A stretch of 45,552 nucleotides of DNA from a virus. A program made the position numbers and the translations under genes. The notes beneath the pieces were generated by a model. The model made no database searches. It was not told the DNA's origin and saw only the letters and a program-made list of their open reading frames with translations. Every line of letters starts with the position of its first letter. Positions within the stretch are counted from its first letter, which is position 1. This document shows positions 39,940 to 45,552 of this stretch, piece after piece. The stretch covers positions 1 to 45,552 of IMG/VR virus record IMGVR_UViG_3300036792_000543; one strand, given 5' to 3'.

Positions 39940-40060
39940 TTCAGATCATTCCCGTGTTGGGTCTGGTTAGGCCAAACCTACCAGCCACGGCCCAATCCCG
40001 TCCATTCCCGCTAAAGCCATCTCAAGGCTTGGTTAATACAACATCTGGAGTTGTAACAGC
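39940..40060. other. divergent intergenic region between methyltransferase and endolysin
   Basis: 121 bases with no gene. It must hold promoters or leaders for the leftward methyltransferase and, perhaps, the lysis genes, though no convincing -35/-10 pair is visible. TACAAC (40037-40042) and GTTGTA (40050-40055) form a 6-bp hairpin with loop ATCTGGA that partly hides the GGAG Shine-Dalgarno (40047-40050) of the endolysin gene. Confidence 0.5.
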
Positions 40061-40612
40061 ATGGCTGAGTCCGCTGGTGCGCAGTGGTGCGCTCGCTTTC
40101 CCACCAGCGCGAGCCTGGGCGACCTCGCGGAGCCATTCCAGGGGAATGCCAAGGCCTTCATTGACGCTTTGCGGGATGCAGGCGCGTCGGTTTCGATCAA
40201 CGCGACATATCGGCCGCCGGAACGGGCTTATCTGATGCACTTTTGCTGCCTCGTGGCGGGATATCGCGACGAGGGCAAGGTGTTCCACCAGATCGCTCCT
40301 GGCGACGTTCCGGCCATGCAGGGCGTCGATATCGACTGGACTTGCGGCGGCGACCCGGGCGGGGCGCGCGCGGCCGCGGTGGCAATGCGCCAAGGATACG
40401 AAATCGCCTATCCCGCTGCCCTAGTCAGCAACCACACCCGCCGGCTAGCCATTGATATGACGATCCAGTTCACGGGCGCCATCAGCGTCAAGACGGGCCA
40501 CGGCTCGCTCGCGGCCGCAGCCTGCCAGTCCGATCTCTGGCCGGTTGGCAAGAGCTATGGCGTGATCAAATTGCCCAGCGATGCGCCACATTGGTCTGTC
40601 GACGGTCATTGA
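40061..40612 (+). CDS. endolysin, M15-type peptidase
   Basis: 183 residues. KAFIDALRDAGASVSINATY and RPPERAYLMH followed by MQGVDIDWTCGGDPGGARAA and LVSNHTRRLAIDMTI match phage M15-like peptidoglycan peptidases. SNHTRRLAID (residues 123-132) fits the SxHxxGxAxD zinc motif apart from Arg in place of Gly, and His177 in APHWSVDGH would be the third ligand. It cleaves the peptide cross-links of the host wall at the end of infection. No signal peptide, so release would depend on the holin. Confidence 0.88.
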   Translation: MAESAGAQWCARFPTSASLGDLAEPFQGNAKAFIDALRDAGASVSINATYRPPERAYLMHFCCLVAGYRDEGKVFHQIAPGDVPAMQGVDIDWTCGGDPGGARAAAVAMRQGYEIAYPAALVSNHTRRLAIDMTIQFTGAISVKTGHGSLAAAACQSDLWPVGKSYGVIKLPSDAPHWSVDGH

Positions 40613-40860
40613 TGATCAAATCGCGTGGCCCGACGCCGATCTGCCCCAGCTGCGGATCGGTGGGATCGCATGTCCGTCCTGAGGGTCGGTCCTGCGATCA
40701 TTGCGGCTTTGTTGGCCGGGAAGGACATTTCTTTGCGCACATCCCTGGCCGGGATGCACCAGCGCGCCCGCGCCTAACGGCAGCCGATGAAGAGGGTCAC
40801 CACAGATCCTTGCCATCCGACGTTCTGCCGGTGGACGAGTTCATGAACCGGTTTTTCTGA
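40612..40860 (+). CDS. small zinc-ribbon protein
   Basis: 82 residues from ATG at 40612, overlapping the endolysin stop (TGATG). Two CxxC knuckles (CPSC and CDHC, with GSVGSHVRPEGRS between) form a zinc ribbon at residues 12-32. The remainder is His/Asp-rich (DEEGHHRSLPSDVLPVDEF). No family recognised; coupled to the next tiny membrane gene. Confidence 0.65.
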   Translation: MIKSRGPTPICPSCGSVGSHVRPEGRSCDHCGFVGREGHFFAHIPGRDAPARPRLTAADEEGHHRSLPSDVLPVDEFMNRFF

Positions 40861-41012
40861 TGCCCATGGGCATTGTCTACGCATCGGCGCTCGGCGCGGT
40901 CCTGGCCACGCCTCTTCTGCGTTCGCTGGGCGTGCCCTGGCGCGCCGCTTTACTCATCGCAGCCATCTTGGCCGCCATCGTCGGCCATTCCGCGGCTGAC
41001 GCTTATTCCTGA
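40860..41012 (+). CDS. very small membrane protein (50 aa), holin-like candidate
   Basis: Reads MPMGIVYASALGAVLATPLL, RSLGVPWRAALLIAAILAAI and VGHSAADAYS. Two hydrophobic helices (residues 4-20 and 28-43) are separated by a short basic turn. ATG overlaps the previous stop by one base (TGATG). Too short for standard callers. Its place just after the endolysin suggests a holin, pinholin or antiholin, which is inference. Confidence 0.6.
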   Translation: MPMGIVYASALGAVLATPLLRSLGVPWRAALLIAAILAAIVGHSAADAYS

Positions 41013-41020
41013 CGCCTTAT

Positions 41021-41103
41021 CAGTCTGTCGTCTCGCTGGGTGTTCTTCCGGGGGCACTTAAAGCGCCGTGCTTGGGGGCTCGGCGTGGCGGGACGACAGA
41101 CAG
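41021..41103 (+). other. long-range inverted repeat, possible structured RNA
   Basis: CAGTCTGTCGTCTCGC (41021-41036) and GCGGGACGACAGACAG (41088-41103) can pair over 16 positions with two non-Watson-Crick pairs (one a G-U). The 51-base interior holds smaller pairings such as GGCAC/GTGC near 41053-41072. It fills the 136-base gap between a tiny membrane gene and the next gene. No T-tract follows, so it is not an ordinary terminator. Role unknown. Confidence 0.45.
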
Positions 41104-41148
41104 ATGCGGCGGCAATTCTGCCTCCCATCACATCCCGGAGACTTCATC

Positions 41149-41592
41149 ATGAACATCTTGGCTTTCTTTCAGTCGCTGGCGGCTTCCGTCTTGGCCAGCC
41201 TTTCGTCCGTTGGTGCAGCCCTGGCGCAGGGCTTCGCGACCGTCGTCATGTCATTCACCGTGGACCAGCAGGGCATCCTGGTGAAGGTCAAGGCGAAGTT
41301 CGTCTCGTCCTATCAGGCCCGTCTGGCCGTCGCTGGCACCTCGCAGGTTGACGCGATCGAGGGCGCTGCCACCGATGCCTATAATGAATTCTGCAGCGAC
41401 GAGAGCGCAGAATTCTCCCAGGAATGCGGCGCGCTGATCACGCTTCTGGAAAGTGCTGCGAAGTCGGCCGCCGGCATTCTGGGCACCGACCTTCAGACGC
41501 AGGTGCTTCCGGCCGTGACCCAGGCCGCGCAAGCCGCTGTCACTGAGGCCGTTAACACCGCCGAAACGGCCGTCAACAAGGCCGGATCGTAA
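41149..41592 (+). CDS. Ala-rich hypothetical protein with amphipathic/hydrophobic N-terminus
   Basis: 147 residues from ATG at 41149, chosen for the CGGAG about 8 bases upstream. Residues 1-35 (NILAFFQSLAASVLASLSSV, GAALAQGFATVVMSF) may be a signal or membrane-associated helix. The rest is helical and Ala/Thr/Val-rich, ending TQAAQAAVTEAVNTAETAVN, with two cysteines (EFCSDESAEFSQECG). No family recognised. Located in the lysis region, so an envelope role is possible. Confidence 0.68.
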   Translation: MNILAFFQSLAASVLASLSSVGAALAQGFATVVMSFTVDQQGILVKVKAKFVSSYQARLAVAGTSQVDAIEGAATDAYNEFCSDESAEFSQECGALITLLESAAKSAAGILGTDLQTQVLPAVTQAAQAAVTEAVNTAETAVNKAGS

Positions 41593-41615
41593 CCAACGGA
41601 TTGGGAGGGCCAGCC

Positions 41616-42017
41616 ATGATGCTCAAGCGCCTTATACTGACCCTCCCGCTTCTGCTGGCGGGATGCGCAACACCCTATGACCCGTCGCCGAATGTTTACG
41701 ACGTGACCAATGCTGATCAGGTGAAGAAGGACAAGGAAGATTGTGCCACGTTCGCTGCCAATTATAGGCGACCCTTCAACACCCAAGGCGTTGTCGTTGC
41801 CGGTGCCCAGGGCACGTCCAGCAACCTGGGCTTAGGCGCGAGCGGCAATACCTTCACGCTGCTGGGACCGCTTCTGGGCGGCGTCGGTGGCGTCCTGAAC
41901 GCAGTTTTCCAGTATGTCGGGCTGATCGACGTGGACACGCCGCGAGCCTACCAGGCCTGCCTGAACCACCGGTTCAACATCGACCATTCCGGCAACCTTG
42001 TGGAGCCTCCCCTATGA
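41616..42017 (+). CDS. predicted lipoprotein
   Basis: 133 residues from ATG at 41616 with GGGAGGG upstream. The signal MLKRLILTLPLLLAGC ends in lipobox LLAGC (Cys17). The mature part has NVYDVTNADQVKKDKEDCAT and a Gly-rich hydrophobic segment (TLLGPLLGGVGGVLNAVFQY) like the glycine-zipper domains of small outer-membrane lipoproteins. Two further cysteines. Possibly an outer-membrane component of the lysis system or a conversion factor. Confidence 0.75.
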   Translation: MMLKRLILTLPLLLAGCATPYDPSPNVYDVTNADQVKKDKEDCATFAANYRRPFNTQGVVVAGAQGTSSNLGLGASGNTFTLLGPLLGGVGGVLNAVFQYVGLIDVDTPRAYQACLNHRFNIDHSGNLVEPPL

Positions 42018-42100
42018 GCAAAACCGCCAAAGCCATCCTCTGGGTGGTGTGTCTTCCGTTCCTCGCTATCGCGAAGCTTCGCGGTAAGAAAATCCAATAG
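42014..42100 (+). CDS. very small membrane protein (28 aa)
   Basis: MSKTAKAILWVVCLPFLAIA followed by KLRGKKIQ: one hydrophobic helix flanked by lysines. ATG overlaps the lipoprotein stop (ATGA) and TAG ends 10 bases before the next ATG. Translational coupling and the charge-flanked helix support a real gene. No family is known to me. Confidence 0.5.
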   Translation: MSKTAKAILWVVCLPFLAIAKLRGKKIQ

Positions 42101-42110
42101 GAGAATTCCC

Positions 42111-42380
42111 ATGGACCTTTCAAATCCGAAAACCCAGGCGCTGATTGGCGCTGTGATCCGCGCCATACTGGTTGCTGCTGGCGGTGGCGGTCTCATGTCC
42201 GGCGATCAAATCAGTTCGCTTGCGGGCGCACTGGCTGTTGTTGCCGGCCTCGGATGGTCGCTATGGCAGAAGCGCAATTCCGTTTCACATGCCACGCTGA
42301 CCACTGCGGTGCAGCAGACCGCTTCTAACCCGCAGAACGCCAGCGCGATCATCGCAGCCGCCAAGCAGGGGCATTTCTGA
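42111..42380 (+). CDS. holin-like protein
   Basis: 89 residues with AGGAG 8 bases upstream. Two hydrophobic helices, ALIGAVIRAILVAAGGGGLM (about 10-29) and SLAGALAVVAGLGWSLWQKR (about 36-55), are followed by a hydrophilic tail with TLTTAVQQTASNPQNASAII. The topology matches small class II-type phage holins. Located between lipoprotein genes in the lysis region. Function assigned from topology and place. Confidence 0.75.
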   Translation: MDLSNPKTQALIGAVIRAILVAAGGGGLMSGDQISSLAGALAVVAGLGWSLWQKRNSVSHATLTTAVQQTASNPQNASAIIAAAKQGHF

Positions 42381-42673
42381 TGCGCGTTGTCTTCATTGCA
42401 TCTGCGCTTCTGCTGACTGGATGCATTTCACTGCCAGCGGCAACGCCACCGCCGATAATCCCTGCGCCGACACCAGCACAAAAGTCCGTACCGTGCGTAG
42501 ACTATGAAAAGATCGACCCCAGGTCATTCCCTCCTGCCACCTATGACGCCGAATTCGCAAAAGCGTCGGCGGCGCTGGATGCAGCAAAGCCTCCCGGCTA
42601 TCAGGTGATCGACGGCTTTCTGACAGACTATCACAACATGCGTATCGCGGCCGGCTGCCCAAGCTCGCGTTGA
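42380..42673 (+). CDS. small lipoprotein, outer spanin candidate
   Basis: 97 residues. The signal MRVVFIASALLLTGC carries lipobox LLTGC (Cys15) and is followed by a proline-rich stretch (LPAATPPPIIPAPTPAQKSV), the two features of Rz1-type outer spanins. The C-terminal half (FPPATYDAEFAKASAALDAA) is helical. One-base overlap with the holin-like gene (TGATG). Spanin function is inferred. Confidence 0.65.
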   Translation: MRVVFIASALLLTGCISLPAATPPPIIPAPTPAQKSVPCVDYEKIDPRSFPPATYDAEFAKASAALDAAKPPGYQVIDGFLTDYHNMRIAAGCPSSR

Positions 42674-42702
42674 CATCATCACCCGACCATAAGGGAAAAC
42701 CC

Positions 42703-43050
42703 ATGGCCGAATCCGGCGAAATTATGATGGCAATGACAAAACCAGATGCCCTCCAGCATATCGAAATCACCGTGCTGCGTCAGATGGGCGAGAACATCGC
42801 GGCCCAAACTCGGCATCTCGAAACCCTCAGCGGAAAGGTTGATGATGTGCGAGAACGTGTTATTCGCATTGAGGCAAAGGAAACCGAGAAGGCCGTTGAA
42901 GCCTTAAGCGCCCGCGTCGCAACACTAGAAGCCCGGGGGAACCAAGCCCGCGGTGTGGCCGCTTTTGGTTCATGGTTGGTCCAAGCGGCGCCATGGCTGA
43001 TGACGGCCATCGTAGTTATTGCGGCGCTGTTGGGCATCGGCAAGAAATAG
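42703..43050 (+). CDS. coiled-coil membrane protein (XhlA-like/inner spanin candidate)
   Basis: 115 residues from ATG at 42703, favoured by AGGGAAAA upstream over a TTG at 42670 that overlaps the previous stop. A heptad-rich coiled coil (MGENIAAQTRHLETLSGKVD, DVRERVIRIEAKETEKAVEA) is followed by a C-terminal transmembrane helix WLMTAIVVIAALLGIGKK. This resembles XhlA-type proteins, or a reversed inner spanin. It works at the membrane, probably with the holin and the lipoprotein. Confidence 0.68.
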   Translation: MAESGEIMMAMTKPDALQHIEITVLRQMGENIAAQTRHLETLSGKVDDVRERVIRIEAKETEKAVEALSARVATLEARGNQARGVAAFGSWLVQAAPWLMTAIVVIAALLGIGKK

Positions 43051-43071
43051 CATTGAGAGGATTGTTTCCCC

Positions 43072-43554
43072 GTGAGAAATTGCCGATTCATGCTTTCTTT
43101 GATCATTGGCGCAGTCGTCATCTTTGGTGTCGCTGCCGCCTCGGCCGGCCCGCTGCCCAATCTGAATCTGACGCCCGGTGTCGCCAGGACAGAGCTGACG
43201 GTGCATCAAATCTGCACCACGAAGTGGGGCAAGGACGCTCGGGCCGTGACGGCGGCGATGAAGCGCCAAGTGTTCCAGGAATATGGCCTCACGGGTAACA
43301 GCGATCCGTTCTGCAGGCCCAAGGGTTGCGAGATCGATCACGCGATCAGCCGCGAGCTGGGCGGCGCCGATGACGTCAAGAACCTTTGGCCGCAGAGCTA
43401 TTCCGGCCCCTGGAACGCCCACATGAAGGACCGCGTGGAGAATCGTCTGCACAAGGAAGTCTGCGCAGGCACTATCTCCCTCGATGCCGCGCGTGCCGGC
43501 ATCGTCCACGACTGGACCGCTATCTATCGCCAATATTTCGGCGCCGCGAACTGA
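43072..43554 (+). CDS. secreted HNH nuclease-like protein
   Basis: 160 residues from GTG at 43072. The signal peptide (FMLSLIIGAVVIFGVAAASA) is followed by an HNH core: CRPKGCEIDHAISRELGGAD (DH at residues 89-90), VKNLWPQSYSGPWNAHMKDR with Asn104, and a C-terminal LHKEVCAG. Cysteine pairs suit an oxidising compartment. A periplasmic nuclease in the lysis region could degrade incoming or released DNA. Catalysis is not proven, but the DH...N...H order is complete. Confidence 0.82.
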   Translation: MRNCRFMLSLIIGAVVIFGVAAASAGPLPNLNLTPGVARTELTVHQICTTKWGKDARAVTAAMKRQVFQEYGLTGNSDPFCRPKGCEIDHAISRELGGADDVKNLWPQSYSGPWNAHMKDRVENRLHKEVCAGTISLDAARAGIVHDWTAIYRQYFGAAN

Positions 43555-43581
43555 ACCTCTCCATTACCAAGGACTTGCACC

Positions 43582-43905
43582 GTGCAGGCATTCGTCGAGC
43601 ACTTGTGCCCGCATTGCGGCCTCGTTCGGGTAGGGCCGGATGCTGCGGTCCTAGGCGATGACTATCTCTATTCGGTGGCCTATGTCATCGAATGGGTTGG
43701 CGAACTTGGCCTTTTTGCTGTTCCAAAGGGCTTTGACCATAAGAACCTGGAGCAGAGTGAAGCCGAGCTGATCGTCAGAAAGATCAACGAGGCTTCGGGA
43801 AAGCTGGTTGCCTATTGGCGGAAGCGGCCGCGCCCACACTGGCTGGCGCAGATCCCACCCGATGAGACAGGTGGCAGGATCGCAATGAAGCGAATCAAGA
43901 TATAG
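43582..43905 (+). CDS. hypothetical protein, last late gene
   Basis: 107 residues from GTG at 43582. An N-terminal CPHC knuckle (single pair) is followed by VIEWVGELGLFAVPKGFDHK and SEAELIVRKINEASGKLVAY. No family recognised. It precedes the strong terminator at 43926 and closes the rightward transcription unit. Confidence 0.6.
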   Translation: MQAFVEHLCPHCGLVRVGPDAAVLGDDYLYSVAYVIEWVGELGLFAVPKGFDHKNLEQSEAELIVRKINEASGKLVAYWRKRPRPHWLAQIPPDETGGRIAMKRIKI

Positions 43906-43925
43906 CTAAGGCGGGTACGCTGAGA

Positions 43926-43960
43926 GCCCCACTGGGAGAAATCCCGGTGGGGCTTTTTTT
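43926..43960 (+). terminator. rho-independent terminator of the late operon
   Basis: GCCCCACTGGGA (43926-43937), loop GAAA, TCCCGGTGGGGC (43942-43953), then seven T residues. A 12-bp stem with a single G-U pair: a textbook intrinsic terminator 20 bases after the last late gene. Confidence 0.95.
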
Positions 43961-43969
43961 GTTTATGGC

Positions 43970-44197
43970 CTATTGGGAATCTTCCGGCTCAAGCCCGTCA
44001 TGTTCGCCCTCACTCTCGACGAGGGGGCAGCGGTTGCAAAAATGACCGTGGCCAATGGACGGTTCCAGATCGGCATCACCGTCTTCCCGGTCCATTATCC
44101 GCAAGAGTTTGTCGGCTGTATCAATCAACACTTGGGTCAAGCGCTCAATGCAATCTCTGTTGCGTCGAGCCGGTGTCGGACCTGTTCTTGTCGTCAT
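43970..44197 (-). CDS. small phage-associated protein with DGD.DLEP motif
   Basis: 75 residues: RNRDCIERLTQVLIDTADKL, LRIMDREDGDADLEPSIGHG and HFCNRCPLVESEGEHDG. The segment LLRIMDREDGDADLEPSIG resembles a motif recurring in short alphaproteobacterial (pro)phage proteins of unknown function. A plus-strand frame over the same DNA (43973-44284) is less protein-like. It is expressed toward the terminator, convergent with the late operon. Confidence 0.6.
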   Translation of the reverse strand: MTTRTGPTPARRNRDCIERLTQVLIDTADKLLRIMDREDGDADLEPSIGHGHFCNRCPLVESEGEHDGLEPEDSQ

Positions 44198-44354
44198 TTA
44201 TTCACAACACCTGCTGATTCGATTGCGGCCCCTTATAGGAAAGCGTTGTCCAGTAGTAATGCTCATTCTGCACAGTCGGTATAGGAAGTATTACTTGTAC
44301 CATCGGTGGGTTCGGTGGCTTGGCACGGCCGGTGCCTGTGCTACCGGGAACTCT

Positions 44355-44540
44355 ATGAGTGAGAAACAGAGTTCCACGCCACGCCCCTATCACTTTGCGG
44401 CTTCGGACGAGTTCTGGAGGGAGATCGACGATTGGCGCAGGGTCCAGCCGGATTTGCCCTCTCGGGCCGAATCTATTCGGCGCCTTGTCAAAAAGGGACT
44501 GGAGGCTGACCGAAAGGTGACTGCCCACAAAAGGCGTTAG
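44355..44540 (+). CDS. small ribbon-helix-helix-like protein
   Basis: 61 residues. A short strand (RPYHFAASDEFWREIDDWRR) followed by two helices (RAESIRRLVKKGLEADRKVT) fits a CopG/Arc-type ribbon-helix-helix DNA-binding domain. The ATG at 44355 begins the domain. It stands alone on the plus strand after the terminator, and its stop region overlaps a convergent gene by four bases. Confidence 0.6.
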   Translation: MSEKQSSTPRPYHFAASDEFWREIDDWRRVQPDLPSRAESIRRLVKKGLEADRKVTAHKRR

Positions 44541-44677
44541 GGGGAAGTGTTCCTCGCCCGCCAGCGGTAACGCTGGGCCTGCCGACGGTTGGCGATGATC
44601 AACCGACGGTTGATGGCGCGGCTGCCGCGATAGTACGCGCGATCACTGCTATATTTTCCCCGCACAAACATCATCAT
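44537..44677 (-). CDS. very small basic protein (46 aa)
   Basis: MMMFVRGKYSSDRAYYRGSR then AINRRLIIANRRQAQRYRWR. Highly basic (Arg-rich), probably nucleic-acid binding. Its ATG overlaps the stop of the upstream gene (ATGA at 44674-44677), which supports it. Below the size limit of many callers. No family recognised. Confidence 0.55.
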   Translation of the reverse strand: MMMFVRGKYSSDRAYYRGSRAINRRLIIANRRQAQRYRWRARNTSP

Positions 44678-45003
44678 TCTTTCCCCGCCGCAACGGCGCA
44701 TTGATACAGATCCTGACCGGCGCGCGCGGCCGGTGATGCGCCTAGCATCCACGCGACCTCCACCGATGTGCCGCCACACCGCGGGCATTTCAGAAACCGC
44801 GGCAGGCGCCAGGCCGGATACTTTGCGCCGCATTTCCAGATCAGGCTTTCGAGGTCCAACATCGCCTTATAGCCACAGGGCTCGACCTTGACTGGCCCGA
44901 TGCGCTTGCCGCGCTGGCAGATGGCCTGCGGACGCAGTCCGGCCAGATAGATGGCGCCCAGCGTCTGGCTAGCTTCGACAAGGCGGCGGCTTTCGGCGGA
45001 CAT
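44674..45003 (-). CDS. hypothetical protein with zinc-knuckle-like cysteines
   Basis: 109 residues from ATG at 45003. RRLVEASQTLGAIYLAGLRP at the N-terminus; a CPRC pair (FLKCPRCGGTSVEVAWML) and other cysteines (CGYKAM, WKCGAKYP, YQCAV) may bind zinc. No family recognised. First gene of a two-gene leftward unit just inside the right prophage boundary. Confidence 0.65.
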   Translation of the reverse strand: MSAESRRLVEASQTLGAIYLAGLRPQAICQRGKRIGPVKVEPCGYKAMLDLESLIWKCGAKYPAWRLPRFLKCPRCGGTSVEVAWMLGASPAARAGQDLYQCAVAAGKE

Positions 45004-45095
45004 GACGGACTCCTGGCTTCGATATGGACCAGGGTTCGCAGCCGGACTCCTCGGCGCGAAGATCGCCTCAGCGTGCGAACGGCGCAATATAAAAG

Positions 45096-45176
45096 TGGTT
45101 AGGGTGATGGTTAGGGTGTTCTCTCGGTAAGAACGAAAATATCTTTTATTTTCCGCTGCTTACCGCCAGAAAATGG
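45096..45176. other. candidate attR: arm-like repeats plus tRNA 3' end
   Basis: TGGTTAGGGTG occurs twice (45096-45106 and 45108-45118) with a 12-bp period. It is followed by an AT-rich stretch with the inverted repeat AAAATA/TATTTT (45136-45152) and by CCGCCA/TGGCGG (45163-45168/45174-45179), whose right arm is the tRNA-Ser 3' end. Direct repeats, an AT-rich segment and a tRNA 3' end together resemble an integrase attachment site. The matching attL would lie left of base 1. Confidence 0.45.
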
Positions 45177-45263
45177 CGGACAGGGAGGGATTCGAACCCT
45201 CGAACGGCTTTCACCGTTACACACTTTCCAGGCGTGCGCCTTCAACCACTCGGCCACCTGTCC
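45174..45263 (-). tRNA. tRNA-Ser (anticodon GGA)
   Basis: 90 nucleotides read leftward. Acceptor arms GGACAGG/CCTGTCC, D-arm TGGCCGAGTGGTTGAAGG, anticodon loop CTGGAAA with GGA (genome 45227-45229), a long variable arm (ACGGTGAAAGCCGT), T-arm GAGGGTTCGAATCCCTC, discriminator G and encoded CCA. All features are those of bacterial tRNA-Ser reading UCC/UCU. Its 3' end points to the prophage. Confidence 0.97.
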
Positions 45264-45339
45264 ACGCTCGGGAAGGGGGGAATACACGCCCAAGGGCCTT
45301 CCGGCAAGGGCCGGGTTTCCCGCAAAAAAGCCTGCCGTT

Positions 45340-45552
45340 TCAGGCGGTTTGCGCGCCCCGCCGGCGTTCGCGACGGACCAGCCAGAGATTGCGGCCATAG
45401 ACGATGAGGCCGCCAACCTGCGCCACCAGGAAGGGCAGGCCCACTTTCCCAAGATGGAAGGCATGGACCAGGGTGATCAATCCCCCGCCGATGCTGAAAT
45501 ACCAGAAGGCGACGGGAATGACGCTTTTACCTTCGCTTTTCACCAGCTGCAC
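45340..45552 (-). CDS. lipid-A-disaccharide synthase N-terminal domain protein (partial)
   Basis: The C-terminal 70 residues are in the window; the 5' end is cut by the edge. VIPVAFWYFSIGGGLITLVH and QVGGLIVYGRNLWLV match the small integral-membrane LAB_N domain, which also occurs as a stand-alone host protein. Two hydrophobic helices. It is chromosomal rather than phage-like and marks host DNA beyond the tRNA. The first visible codon is GTG but may not be the start. Confidence 0.85.
   Translation of the reverse strand: MQLVKSEGKSVIPVAFWYFSIGGGLITLVHAFHLGKVGLPFLVAQVGGLIVYGRNLWLVRRERRRGAQTA

Noticed and set aside
43973-44284. Plus-strand 103-codon frame after the late terminator
   Set aside because: Overlaps the more protein-like minus-strand gene at 43970-44197, lacks a Shine-Dalgarno and its second half is low-quality sequence.
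45173-45400. Open frame reading MADREGFEPSN on the plus strand
   Set aside because: This is the well-known spurious translation of the antisense strand of a tRNA-Ser gene; the tRNA structure is complete.

Overview
The window is almost entirely a temperate phage integrated in a high-GC alphaproteobacterial chromosome. Evidence for the host is a phage-borne GapR/DUF2312 homologue, codon use rich in G/C at third positions, and a host gene with a lipid-A-disaccharide-synthase N-terminal domain at the right edge. The prophage begins left of base 1. It appears to end at an intact tRNA-Ser(GGA) near 45174-45263, whose 3' end faces the prophage. No tyrosine or large serine integrase is visible; it may lie left of base 1.

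Layout. (1) 1-5801, leftward: about 15 tightly coupled small genes (HTH/Xis-like protein, serine recombinase plus a catalytically dead-looking recombinase-like partner, DUF5131 protein, HNH protein, lipoprotein, several very small membrane proteins), driven by a pL-like promoter. (2) 5832-7095: immunity region with an S24/XRE repressor and a membrane-anchored gene behind it, bracketed by two nearly identical TTGACA promoters, each carrying two operator copies exactly 22 bp apart. (3) 7104-13460, rightward early genes: Cro-like protein, GapR, ASCH-like protein, TSCPD protein, MT-A70 methyltransferase, a replication protein carrying origin-like inverted repeats, and a Q-position regulator followed by a strong hairpin terminator. 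(4) 13556-23123: lambda-type head genes (small and large terminase, gpW, gpB portal, S49 protease, D, E, head-tail joining). (5) 23120-34869: Mu-type contractile tail (DUF2635, sheath, tube, G/GT-like frameshift pair, tape measure with lysozyme domain, gp43-gp48 baseplate series), interrupted by an HNH endonuclease between sheath and tube. (6) 34018-39939: fibre and cargo region, with a fibre, an assembly-like protein, two consecutive proteins carrying Sec signal peptides (a repeat-rich fibre-like protein and a GH43-like beta-propeller) and an opposite-strand TylF-type methyltransferase. (7) 40061-43905: lysis region (M15 endolysin, holin-like and spanin-like proteins, secreted HNH nuclease) closed by a textbook terminator at 43926. 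(8) 43970-45003: small accessory genes, mostly leftward, then a candidate attR with arm-like repeats, the tRNA and host DNA.

The virion is therefore a chimera of a lambda-like, probably cos-packaged head and a Mu-like contractile tail under CI/Cro-style control. The most promising unexplained parts are the leftward operon with its SD-hiding 5' hairpin and dead recombinase, the gene co-transcribed with the repressor, and the secreted fibre/glycosidase/methyltransferase cassette. All functions are read from sequence motifs and gene order; no database search was run.
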